Of a DNA stretch of 17,110 bases, positions 1-7,980 are shown piece after piece. Below the pieces are notes generated by a model, which saw only the letters and a list, made by a program, of their open reading frames with translations, was not told the origin of the DNA and did not search any database. The position numbers and the translations under genes were made by a program. The stretch's first letter is position 1. Each line of letters begins with the position of its first letter. The DNA is from Peronospora farinosa. Taxonomy: Eukaryota; Oomycota; Peronosporomycetes; Peronosporales; Peronosporaceae. The DNA lies in contig CANTFK010000517.1 in assembly GCA_947646735.1 (NCBI GenBank), positions 1 through 17,110 of the forward strand, given 5' to 3'.

Positions 1-24
1 GTGAGGTGAGAAAAACCTGCGTGA

Positions 25-567
25 GGAAGCAACACCTGTCCAAGATGGGTCGGGAAATGTGGAAGCGCAGTAGGGGCGGGATGCCCTACTAGCGCAGGCT
101 CTGAAGCTACCCCTACGCTCAGAGTTGTCGAACATATGGGTAGCATAGTCCCTGAGGTACCGAAAGGTCGGACCTCAATCTTTTTGGTCTATAGCGCTCG
201 AGTACGAGGCTATGTCCAAGCGATGACCCTTCTCATATATTCGGGTGCATCACAAAACTTCGTGAAACTCGCGGCTCAGAAAAAGAGTCCGGCGAGTTTT
301 GAGTCGCTTTGCCAGGATGGCAAGCGAGAAGAGGCGACAGTTCGTTTAGCGAACGGCGCGCTCGTTAAATCGGAGGGATTTCAAGTTGAACTCGCCTTCA
401 GCTTTAGTGGCTTCTCTTGTAAAGAGAAGTTTACAGTGCTAGATATGGAGAGTCCGTATGACCTCATCCTAGGCATGCCTTGGTTGGCTAAACACCAACC
501 ATGGATTTACTGGTGTACACGCACAGTCGCTAACTATACGCAGGGCACCGGAAGGATGTGCTCCTGA
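25..567 (+). pseudogene. Element A retropepsin (aspartic protease) domain, active site lost
   Basis: Frame 1 is open from about 25 to 567 and joins the gag/pol boundary to a retropepsin-like domain. Family landmarks are visible: a strand ending LLIYSGASQNF near 229-261, where retropepsins have D-[ST]-G, and the C-terminal LILGMPWLAKHQPW (about 466-507). The catalytic Asp position is Tyr (TAT at 238-240), so the enzyme would be inactive even if translated. The protease would mature the gag-pol polyprotein inside virus-like particles. The ATG at 136 is internal to the fused gag-pol frame and not a natural start. The reading ends in TGA at 565-567, after which coding similarity moves to another frame. 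Confidence 0.78.
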
Positions 568-1270
568 GAGAGGCATATACGATTGATGCTGTGTCAAACA
601 CAGTCGAGGATGCGATGACGGTATGTCAGTCGACGCCAGGTACTACCCAGCTCGTTGAGTCTGGAGTAGTTGGAAGTGCACTGGCAGGAAGTCAGGTGAC
701 ACAAATTCCTACCCAGCTCGAGGAGACTGGTGTAGTGAATGGGACGATGCAGGTAGTCATGCGTCCAAAGATCCTGCACAGAGCCGAGAGCCTGTGGCAG
801 TTGATGGTGGGCTGACAGTAAGTCAAGTGCCACAAAACCGGCACAGAGCCATGAGCCTGGTGCGGCTGGAAGGAGTGCGTTAGCTATGACAGCAACGTCA
901 CCTTCTTCCAGGTCAAAGGTCGTGGTGACTTGAACAACGAGCACCAGACGTATTGAGGCGATCAAGGGCACGTCGAAACGAGTGACCCTTGGATCAGTCT
1001 CGATCCAAGAGGACGAACCTACGAACGAGTTGTTCGAGGCCGTCGAAGACAAGATGCCGGAGGCATCCTTAGTTGAGGTGCTCAAACTTGTCTTGGTATA
1101 TGCTGAGAAGATAGTAAATCTCTCGAAGATGACGTGGGATCTGTTCCTGTCCGAACTAAAGGAAGGAAAGATCCACGAGATAGTCGCACCAGTTCCAGAA
1201 GATAACGTGGTGGACTGTTGCTCGTCGTCCACAATGGACGAGAGCGTCTTGGAAACGGACAGCAAAAAAC
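568..1270 (+). pseudogene. Element A protease-RT linker with internal peptide repeats
   Basis: This stretch joins protease to RT and has no catalytic motif. Reading is in frame 3 to about 815 and in frame 1 at 982-1270, so at least one indel lies between. The second half, with MTWDLFLSELKEGKI near 1129-1173 and a DESVLETDSKKP stretch after 1234, looks like the spacer ahead of RT in related elements. The first half carries degenerate 65/66-bp repeats (separate entry). The switch into the RT frame falls at the A6 run 1264-1269, which best fits a one-base indel. No function can be assigned beyond a spacer. Confidence 0.6.
657..918 (+). repeat. Degenerate 66/65-bp tandem repeat (22-residue unit) in element A linker
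   Basis: Four units begin with GAG-[ACT]CTG at 657, 723, 788 and 853, a spacing of 66, 65 and 65. The phrase ACCCAGCTCG recurs at 645+66 spacing (645 and 711). GTCA(g/a)GTG(a/c)CACAAA recurs at 691 and 822. GCACAGAGCC recurs at 776 and 841. Each unit would encode about 22 residues beginning E-[STP]-G-V-V. The two 65-base spacings mean one-base deletions that change frame. Copies are strongly diverged, so the array is old or its units evolve freely. Confidence 0.6.
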
Positions 1271-2251
1271 CCGTTTGCTGCTCAAGGCTGGAATGCCTTG
1301 AAGAACAGCCCGTTTTATGATGTTATGTGGAAACACCGTGATGTGTTTCCAGCAGAAGTGCCGAGCCGCCTACCGGCCGATAGGGGCATCAGGCACGAGA
1401 TTGACCTGGAACCTGGCACCAAGTATTGTGTGACCAGACAATGGCCGTTGCCGAAGGAACAAGTCGATTACATCGATGAGTTCTTCGACAAGCAAGCCAA
1501 GGCGGGACATGTACGTGAGAGCAAGTCGCCTCACTGCAGCTCAACCTTCTGTGTGCGTAAAGCAACAGGTGAATGGCTCGTGTTTCATGCTTACAATAAG
1601 CTGAACACGGCCACCATTCCGGTTCAAACGCCGATCCAGCGGAAAGATGTCTTGTTGAAATCCATGGGAAAGTCAACTTCCTTTTCCGCGTTGGATCTGA
1701 AGGATGGCAACTATCAAGTTCGCATGAGAGATACTGATGTAGCCAAAACGGCAGTAAGCACCCCAAGCGGTATGCTGTGGGAGTGGCTTGTGATGCCACA
1801 AGGGTTGAAAAATGCTCTAGCAACATTCAACCGAGTGGTGGCTCACGTGATGCGTCAGCACCGTGCCTACGCGCCCCATTACCTTGACGATTTATTCGTG
1901 CATAGTAGGGAGGAGGACTGTCTGAGCGCAATAGAGTCGCGCAAGCGTCATTTAGACGCTGTGTTGCATACTCTGGGTGACGCCCAATTATACGTAAACT
2001 TGCAAACGTGCGTAATAGGGGTTCCCGAGATACCTGTGTTGGGCTGCATCGTAGGTACACATGGTGTACGAGCAGACCCAGAAAAGGTAAAGACTGTAAA
2101 GGAATGGCCAGTCCCACGTAATGTGAAGGATCTGCGCCAATTCCTTGGGCTCGCTAATTACTTGCATAACTACAGCAAAACCTATGCAAAGCGAACTAAG
2201 CCATTGTCTGACCTTCTGAAAAAGGATACAGAATGGACTTGGTCAAAGTAG
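1271..2251 (+). pseudogene. Element A reverse transcriptase domain
   Basis: Frame 2 gives a nearly complete Ty3/gypsy RT. Landmarks in order: DVFPAEVPSRLPADRG (about 1340-1387), HEIDLEPGTKYCVTRQWPLP, FSALDLKDGNYQ with the first catalytic Asp, GMLWEWLVMPQGLKNA, the catalytic HYLDDLFVHS box (about 1877-1906), then the thumb/connection LRQFLGLANYLHNYSK. All three catalytic aspartates are present. RT copies the element RNA into cDNA in the particle. The frame is open from about 1259 and ends at TAG 2249-2251, which is in frame with the RNase H that follows, so it is a nonsense mutation and not a gene end. A perfect 9-bp hairpin (1328-1351) lies inside the coding sequence. Confidence 0.85.
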
Positions 2252-2896
2252 CAAGAAGGTGTGTTCACATCAGTAAAGCAATCTCTTGTAGAGTCACCGG
2301 TCTTGGCATTGCCAGACGCGGATAAGCCCTTTAGCGTCGTCTGTGATGCAAGCAATTTTGCAATCGGCAGCGCGCTCATGCAGAAGGATGACAATGGTGT
2401 TGACCGTGTCATTTCTTATCAGTCTCGGCTTTTAAAAGCTGCCGAGCTGAATTACCCTGTGCATGACAAGGAGCTACTTTCCATTAAGTATGCCCTTGTG
2501 AAGTTTCGGGTGCACCTCTTGGGCACCGAACCTTTTGTGGTTTATACGGATCACGCATCACTGCGGAGCGCTATAAATTCACCGCACTTCTCGCCGAGAA
2601 TGGCGAGATGGCTGACATTCTTCTCTGAAATTAATTTCAAAGTTGAATATAAGCCGGGTAAGTCGAATGTATTGGCTGACGCGTTATCGCGCAGACCAGA
2701 CTTCGAGGCAAGACACCAGGAAAGTGTGTCTCGTGCGAAAGCACAAGTTGATTCGTCAACATTGGCAGCCATGAAGGCCTACCATGTGACAAGCTCAATG
2801 GCCTCCGATATAAAGGAGTGTTACAGTCAGGATGAACATTCTCACCTGCTGTTGGACCATTTAGTGGGCAAAAGGTTATCCTTCCGTCGCACTTGA
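2252..2896 (+). pseudogene. Element A RNase H domain and start of integrase spacer
   Basis: This continues the RT frame after one TAG. Gypsy-type RNase H motifs are intact: VVCDASNFAIGSALMQ (first Asp), HDKELLSIKYAL (Glu), VYTDHASLRS (Asp) and NVLADALSRRPDF (last Asp) near 2668-2703. This activity removes the RNA template strand during cDNA synthesis and leaves the PPT primer. From about 2704 the reading enters the variable connector to integrase. It ends in a frameshift near 2875, after which integrase similarity resumes in frame 1. A 7-bp perfect hairpin (2589-2608) overlaps the conserved RMARW region. Confidence 0.85.
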
Positions 2897-3414
2897 AAGC
2901 GAAGTTCAATCGCTTTAGTTACAGTGATGGCCTGTTATGGCATCAACTGTCACATCATGATCCCTTGAGAATCTATGTCCCTCATGAAACAGATCTCAAG
3001 CTGATGATACTTCGTGAATGCGCGAATCCATAATATCGTATCGGGATCCGCGTTTTACGTCAGATTTTGGCTTCATGCCTTTAAGATGCTGTGAAGCAAG
3101 CTCCACATGCCAATAGCCTATCATCCACAGACCGATGGCCAAACGGACGAGCCAATCGAGTGGTGGCGGAGGTATTACACTCGGCAGCGACTCCTAAAGA
3201 ATGGAGAAAACAATTGCCATTCGCGGAGTTCGCTATTAATAACAGTGTTCACGACAGTACGGGTGAAACACCGTTTTACATTAACGGACTGCGTCATCCT
3301 CGAACGCCAGTCTCGTTTGTACGCAGCCCGAGTCTTAGTGGGGGAGGGCCCCTCACTTCGCTCGGTGCGAATGCCAAAGAGGGCCAAGGTTGCCCTAGTG
3401 ACACTGCTAATTAG
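2875..3414 (+). pseudogene. Element A integrase N-terminal and catalytic regions, internally deleted
   Basis: Three frames carry integrase similarity. Frame 1 (2875-3033) has the pre-zinc-finger part ending VPHETDLKLMILRECAN. Frame 3 (about 3033-3116) has ISYRDPRFTSDF, the second catalytic block, with its Asp changed to Tyr (TAT 3039-3041). Frames 2 and 1 (3107-3414) have AYHPQTDGQT followed by NRVVAEVLH and PFAEFAINNSVHDSTGETPFYING. Between LRECAN and the second block, the HHCC zinc finger and the first catalytic Asp, normally well over 100 residues, are missing, so a deletion breakpoint lies at about 3023-3033. Integrase inserts the cDNA into the host genome; this copy cannot. Confidence 0.75.
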
Positions 3415-3495
3415 CAGTGGTCATGACACCTATAGGTGTCACAGAGAAGGCACGGCAAGAAATGCCAGTGCTCCTTGATGATGACACTATAGTGT
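3402..3495. repeat. Cluster of perfect palindromes
   Basis: Three palindromes occur in 94 bases. At 3402-3419, CACTGCTAA is followed directly by its complement TTAGCAGTG. At 3424-3441, TGACACCTA is followed by TAGGTGTCA. At 3484-3495, ACACTA is followed by TAGTGT. The first contains the TAG (3412-3414) that closes the frame-1 integrase reading. Nothing in gypsy coding sequence requires them. Confidence 0.85.
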
Positions 3496-3904
3496 TGTCA
3501 ACAGCGTCGACCCATGAACGACCTCTTGGAGGCGTCATCGGCGAGCTGGATGCTAAAAGCGTGAGCGAAGTTCAACGCTTCGTGGATGAGCGATTAGCCA
3601 TCACACGTAAGGTCCGTGAGGCGATGGCAAGCGCACAGGACAAGCAAAAACAATATGCAGACCAGCATGATGCAAAGACAATGAACACTTTAGTGTGGGG
3701 GACAAAGTGCTATTAAGTACTGCGACCATACCTAAACATGCAATTTCTGTACTACATGGGGGCACTACTAAGCTATTGCCCCGATTCATTGGGCCATTTA
3801 CGGCGGTCGAGAAGGTTGGAGACCTGAATTATTGGCTCCCTCTCCCACCGTATATGAAGACGCACCCCGTACTTTACGTGGGTCGTTTAAAACGGTATGT
3901 TGAT
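3417..3904 (+). pseudogene. Element A integrase C-terminal (GPY/F) region
   Basis: Frame 3 (3417-3716) carries the spacer and alpha-helical segment SEVQRFVDERLAITRKVREAM, then KQKQYADQHD. Frame 2 (from 3695) continues with GDKVLLSTATIP, KLLPRFIGPFTAVEKVGD and HPVLYVGRLKRYV. That is the GPY/F module (here GPF) found at the C-terminus of gypsy integrases, which is thought to bind DNA and help multimerise. The 3695-3716 overlap marks a frameshift. The start of this stretch holds three near-adjacent perfect palindromes (separate entry). Confidence 0.78.
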
Positions 3905-4260
3905 CCAGAAGCGGTCACATACCCGCATCAGTCTAACGAGATCGATGGTGACGTCGACTGTGAGTCGAGTGTCGTTGCCGATCAAGCGACGGGGAAGCGG
4001 ATCAGCTTCCCGTATACGAGGGAAACGACAGAGAACTTGGTGATCGAGGAGGACTCCGCGTTTGACGCGGGTCTCTCATCACCAGTCGCTCATGCATGTC
4101 CAAACGGAGCTTCAGGCGATCGTACTACTGACGATCCCTCGAATTTACAGCGCGTATATCCGAAGTCAGTCGCGAGATTTGACTTCAAAGATCCGCCACC
4201 TCTTTTTTCAGCGCGGCGATCTCCGCCTGCGCTAAACAACAACAGGATAGGCAGCCGCGA
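3905..4260 (+). pseudogene. Element A low-complexity connector between GPY/F and chromodomain
   Basis: Frame 2 stays open to TAG at 4262-4264 but loses recognisable motifs after the VGRLKRYV block. Related elements have a variable, often Pro/Arg/Ser-rich connector here. Near 4200 the reading must shift to frame 1 to reach the chromodomain. The stretch is dense in hairpins: 3989-4013 (9 bp, one bulged G), 4056-4070 (6 bp, loop TTG), 4118-4136 (6 bp), 4162-4186 (7 bp) and about 4208-4234 (8 bp with one bulge). Confidence 0.5.
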
Positions 4261-4509
4261 ATAGTTGGGCGTAATCGCCGCTCCTATCGGGCGCCACCTG
4301 TGTTGGTGGATGCGGGTGGGAACACACGCTTCCTTGTTGAAAGGTTGTTGGCCCACCGCCGTGTAAAGCAAAAGCTTCAGATCCTTGTCCAGTAAAATGA
4401 ATACCCGAAAAATTTCGACTCTTGCGAACCGGTTGACGCGTTGCGCGTCGGCGTGCCTGGGCTGGTGGCTACTTGCGAGCAGAAGCACCAGCTGCATTCG
4501 CTCTGCTAG
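4261..4509 (+). pseudogene. Element A chromodomain
   Basis: Frame 1 reads IVGRNRRSYRAPPVLVDAG, then TRFLVERLLAHRRVKQKLQILV, an in-frame TAA (4393-4395) and NEYPKNFDSCEPVDALR with VPGLV, ending at TAG 4507-4509. The order PP-L-D, [FY]-x-V-E-R-[IL]-L, the GYP..[WF]-D-S-[WC]-E-P block and VPGLV is the chromodomain at the pol C-terminus of chromoviruses, where it can steer integration to marked chromatin. The stop falls where an aromatic of the usual 'W.G.P' core would sit, so the domain is dead. The open minus-strand readings across this region are treated as shadows. Confidence 0.72.
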
Positions 4510-5451
4510 GTCCTGATCGACTGGCAGTGGCAGCGTAGCGAGAAGGAGTTGGGGGTATGTTATCACCCAAAATCTCCCTCGCGCGCGTCATAGCGAAGCT
4601 GATTCGCTGCGACTGCTGTTTCACTGCATTTACATGCTGTGTCACACGGCGCAGGAGCACTACTTCGTATTCGTCGGTTGTTTCATTAGAACACGGCACG
4701 ACGGGGATAGGAAAAGCACGACCTCGTGCTTTGCCCTGCCGTTTCCATGATGGAAAGACGCTAGAAAGTTTATTAGCGTCAATAGTGGCACGCTCCATAG
4801 CGTCGCACTATTACCACTCGAGCGTAACCAGTCGGATGGCGGTGTCATGCTGGAAATCCACCGCTCACGTAGCCGCCCTCGCGACGGCGTGCTTGTGAGT
4901 CCGACTGTGAAGTTGAAGGAGCTTTTTTCTCACCCTCGCCAGAGTCTGACTCTCCATTATGTATTGTCAAGACATCAGACGTAGAGTAAGAAAAGCGGAC
5001 AATTTAGAAATCGCCGATCTGCTGTTGAATTGCGGCTTTTTTTCGAAGCAGCGCACTCAGTTGTGGTCGCTGCGCTCGTTGGCGCAAACGACGAGGCATG
5101 ACTCTCACTGTCAGGAAGCATGGAAGCTTCCTAAAGGCTGGGTGCCTCAAATGATGGGGACAAATGTCCCATCATAGCAATATGCTCATCACCACTTCGG
5201 GGTGATGGCAATGGTGTAGTCAACAATGAGAGACAAGTATTTATCCGCACCACAGTAGTGTTCTCTGCTGACAAGCTGACATTAGATGTCGGCTTTGTAA
5301 CAGAGACACTTAGCGACGGCTGTGAGTTATCGCGGTGCGTGCGCTTTGTGTTGGTCTACATGGGCGCCTTTGCAGGCGACCCATCAGTCTTACTACGTGT
5401 CGGTGGCATCGTTTCTTTATTTGATGTTTTACAAAATGTAAAAATCGTCTT
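4510..5451. other. Element A 3' region between pol and PPT; hairpin-rich, no proven gene
   Basis: About 940 bases separate the chromodomain stop from the polypurine tract. No domain is recognised on either strand. A plus-strand frame-2 reading opens after a stop at 5132-5134 and runs about 111 residues to 5470, ending on a TAA inside the LTR. It is mostly hydrophobic or neutral, with FSADKLTLDVGFVTETLSDG in its middle, and could be an accessory ORF or chance. Hairpins are crowded: 4592-4608 (6 bp), 4713-4732 (9), 4757-4780 (7), 4781-4812 (7+5 around a 2x2 loop), 5113-5132 (7), 5151-5175 (11, one bulged G), 5187-5207 (7), 5360-5384 (10, one bulge) and 5427-5443 (7). Confidence 0.5.
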
Positions 5452-5465
5452 AAAGAGAGGAATGG
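5452..5465 (+). promoter_or_regulatory. Polypurine tract of element A (plus-strand primer site)
   Basis: The purine run AAAGAGAGGAATGG (one T) abuts the TGTAAC that starts the LTR. This is the expected position and composition for the RNase H-resistant primer of plus-strand DNA synthesis. It marks 5466 as an LTR 5' edge and shows this LTR is the 3' one of element A. The LTR copy at 16466 lacks such a tract. Confidence 0.75.
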
Positions 5466-6051
5466 TGTAACGGGCTAAAAGCTACATGGTTCGTTAAGTA
5501 TTCGATACTTAACGGGCAGGCCTGCCTTAATGGGTACGAGGTACCTTAGGCCTGTCAATGTGACCCACCCTCGTGAATGTGATATCCATGGATGGATTCA
5601 CATTCAACGAGGATGACGCCAGTTGGGACTGGGCGTCATGGTGACGCTTCAATCAAACAACATCAACGAGCTTAAATATATTTTAAGCTCGCACGTAAGG
5701 ATACGCTTCTAAAGAGACGCGTATCCAATCTTTACATTTGACCAATCAGTTGTTAGACTTATATATAGTTTAAAACCTATTAAATATAGGTCAGTCTTGA
5801 ATTTGCTAACTATCGCCCACTGCGCACGAGAAGCTTAATAAGCTTCTGCGTGACGTAAGTGAGGTACTTCTTAGTTGTTCGTTGCGCGGACCGCTCTAAG
5901 CGGCCGGAAGCAGTTTTGTTCGGCGCTCTAAGCGACCGACCAACGCAACCACCACCGCACGCGGAGGTAAGAAGGTACAACTGCTTCCTCGCGCTGCTCG
6001 AAGGTGTGCTCGCGTAGTACGTGGCAGCTTCTTTATGAAGCGCCCGTCTAC
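5466..6051 (+). repeat. LTR A, 3' LTR of element A (copy 1), with a chain of hairpins
   Basis: The left edge is fixed by the PPT and TGTAAC. The body recurs at 16466-17066 in the same orientation: about 27 differences over the ~495 bases after 5556 in my hand alignment. Similarity fades after 6051, so at least 586 bases are LTR and the true 3' end is unlocated or truncated. Inverted repeats follow each other: 5492-5514 (10-bp arms around TCG), 5515-5526 (12-bp palindrome), 5517-5554 (outer 7 bp) around 5533-5545, 5569-5612 (14 bp, one bulge), 5613-5639 (8 bp), 5667-5691 (10 bp), 5699-5726 (8 bp), 5776-5790 (5 bp), 5829-5847 (8 bp) and 5891-5903 (5 bp). Confidence 0.82.
5742..5768 (+). promoter_or_regulatory. 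Putative LTR promoter: CCAAT and TATA boxes
   Basis: CCAAT at 5742-5746 is followed 12 bases later by TTATATATAG (5759-5768). The arrangement is kept in the other LTR copy (16757-16784). It would make the U3/R boundary fall downstream of about 5790. No oomycete-type initiator was recognised, so the transcription start is not placed. Confidence 0.45.
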
Positions 6052-7980
6052 AGGCATGGTAGTGCGTGAGCTGCTTGTCTTCAGGCTTTTAAGCGTCTAC
6101 ACAAGCGTGCTACATCCATGCGTGCCTACGCTTTCGTAGCTCCTTCTATCAAGGATTTGAATGCATTTCCCCGACGTCCGACAATGTGATACCTCCAATG
6201 GAGACACTGCTTAGAGAAATCTTAGCTCGTCGAGTGGTAAGTATACACAGGAGGCTACACAAGGTACTGTTCGTCGCTTCATTGTCGCTAAACTTGATGT
6301 GTTTAAAGAAGTGCTGTATGCCTGAGGTCGTGATATTTTTCACTCGCATTCTCCGTGCTTTCGTGACGTCGGATGCCGATGAGGAAGGACGACAACGATA
6401 CTTCAATTCATTGGCTGCTTGGTAACCTGCTGGAGTGGGTGTCCACCACTCACTTTGACGCTACATTACCGCGTCTCTCATAGGTTGCTAGCTCGGCATA
6501 TAGCAGTGCTCCAGTATTGAGTCCCTTGCTGGTTCTACTACTCTGTCATCATTCAATGAACTTTTTTATTCTCTACCTGCTGCCAAATGTTTGGCGAAGC
6601 AGTTGAAAGACATTAAGATAAACTGAAGTCAACGCCGTCATTTGAATCTTCACACACGTTCTAAGTACGGCGGCCAGGAGAGAAAAATGTATATTTTGTA
6701 TCAACCTACTTGTCATTATTAACTATTGTTCATCTATCTCTACTTCTTGGCCACACGGTCCTTCTTAAGTACATTTTTCTTAGTATACTGACGAGTGGGA
6801 GGCATAGGCAGGACATTAGCCAGTTTTAAAAGACGCGCCACACGATCAGAAGATGGTGCACCCACAGACATCCAATACCTCACTTGTGATTATATACACG
6901 TATCTCCTTGATACCATCACTTGCAGCCATCGAATTGAACGTGCCAAGCTAAATAAAACACAAAAGGCCGCCACTCGTTAGAAACCGTTTTTTCGCTACT
7001 AAAATGTACTAAAATATTTTTATACTGTAGTCATACAATTTCAAGGTGTTTGTCATCTCATGTAGCACAAGTATCTGCTGCTACATTACGGTAACAACTC
7101 TACGTTTTTACGTCTTCAACGGACTAAACGTAGTCTCATTACCATAATTTCGATGACATGCGTATAGAGGGAAGAAACAAGTGGTAAGCGTATAATATGA
7201 AAACACACTTATCGATACCGATAGTGTTTTGGTATCGAGATGATATGGTAGTTTACTTTTCAGTACCTTTATTTAGCCACACACCGATTAATCAAATCTG
7301 ATTGGTCAGACCATTTCTAAATGTTGTTCTGACCAATCTGATGTTAATAAATTTGAGGTGATTATGGCCTACAGGAATATTGGAATATGTCCAATTATTA
7401 ACTTCTCTTAACTGCTAAATAATTCTGGTCCCAAACAATACTTCATAAGTTTACCCAGCCTTAGTAATACTGCCTTAATTGGGAACTTATCTCAACTATT
7501 ATATTCTTACGATCACAAGAACATTAAGTTCTTTTCTGTAGCTGGACATTTCCGTTAGATTTAATACGTCACTAACAGTATGACATCATTAAAAGCGTCT
7601 GTAAAAATCTGGTTTATGGTGTTGTATAATTCAGCTTAAGTTTCTAGCCTTCTCCGACGTGACCCCGACCTCTTTCTTAGTAAAATTCTTTAGTTTCCCC
7701 AGTATTTAATTCTTCACGTCCTCAGGCACCAATGCTGTCCATACACAGCCACAATCAGAATCGAATCCAACTCAATTTCATCCACGGTCTCTCCATTCTA
7801 CCTCTTCCTATAAGTGTAATCTTTCAACTAGATCTTATACAGTCACGTGATTAATACCCTTCTTCCGGATCACCACTATACAAAGAAAAAATAAGCAAGT
7901 TCTCCTACTACCACTCAGTTTATCAAAAAAAATTATGATTAGCGACTCCTAATGCACAACGTCTCGCTATACATGAGTTC
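6052..7980. other. AT-richer spacer without a convincing gene
   Basis: This stretch separates the LTR A similarity from the first gag codons of element B. The first ~370 bases are of mixed composition and hold an unremarkable plus-strand reading (6186-6425, 79 residues, hydrophobic centre, no family recognised) that overlaps an equally open minus-strand one. From about 6430 the sequence is AT-rich and stop-dense in all frames. Short inverted repeats are visible, the clearest at 7213-7239 and 7300-7338. It may be non-coding host DNA, the 5' LTR/leader of element B too decayed to recognise, or older debris. Confidence 0.55.
7213..7338. repeat. Two inverted repeats in the AT-rich spacer
   Basis: TCGATACC (7213-7220) pairs with GGTATCGA (7232-7239). 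GATTGGTCAGA (7300-7310) pairs with TCTGACCAATC (7328-7338), and partial pairing extends outward by three or four more base pairs. The second has the look of a small foldback remnant, but no target-site duplication was found. Confidence 0.6.

Larger units (their letters stand above)
1..6051 (+). mobile_element. Element A: decayed Ty3/gypsy (chromovirus-type) retrotransposon, 5' end outside window
   Basis: Domain order protease, linker, RT, RNase H, integrase, GPY/F and chromodomain on one strand, followed by a polypurine tract and an LTR starting TGTAAC, is the Ty3/gypsy (Metaviridae) order with a C-terminal chromodomain. The pol reading passes through all three forward frames, with several in-frame stops and an integrase deletion, so the copy is dead. 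The 5' LTR and most of gag lie left of position 1. The right end is put where similarity to the second LTR copy stops (6051); the real LTR end was not found. Assigning the LTR at 5466 to this element rests on orientation, the adjacent PPT and the absence of any other element between them. Confidence 0.85.

Noticed and set aside
1264..1270. AAAAAAC, the form of a -1 frameshift heptamer, at the frame change before RT of element A.
   Set aside because: The reading must go from frame 1 to frame 2 (+1), while slippage at A-AAA-AAC would go from frame 2 to frame 1. A one-base indel in the A run explains it better.
4090..4848. Overlapping open minus-strand readings of 158 and 109 residues over the end of element A.
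   Set aside because: They lie opposite the identified chromodomain and hairpin-rich 3' region and show no recognisable domain.
5132..5177. Secreted effector-type gene (RxLR-like) upstream of the PPT in a presumed oomycete.
   Set aside because: No signal peptide and no RxLR or EER motif in the readings at 4959-5177 or 5135-5470.
6149..6425. Opposed 85- and 79-residue readings as a host gene.
   Set aside because: Both are short, mutually overlapping and without a family match or clear splice context; treated as chance.
7560..7830. Minus-strand words such as ALVPEDVKN and KNFTKKEVGVTSEK, which look faintly coding.
   Set aside because: Broken by stops every few dozen codons and not assignable to any transposase or host family.
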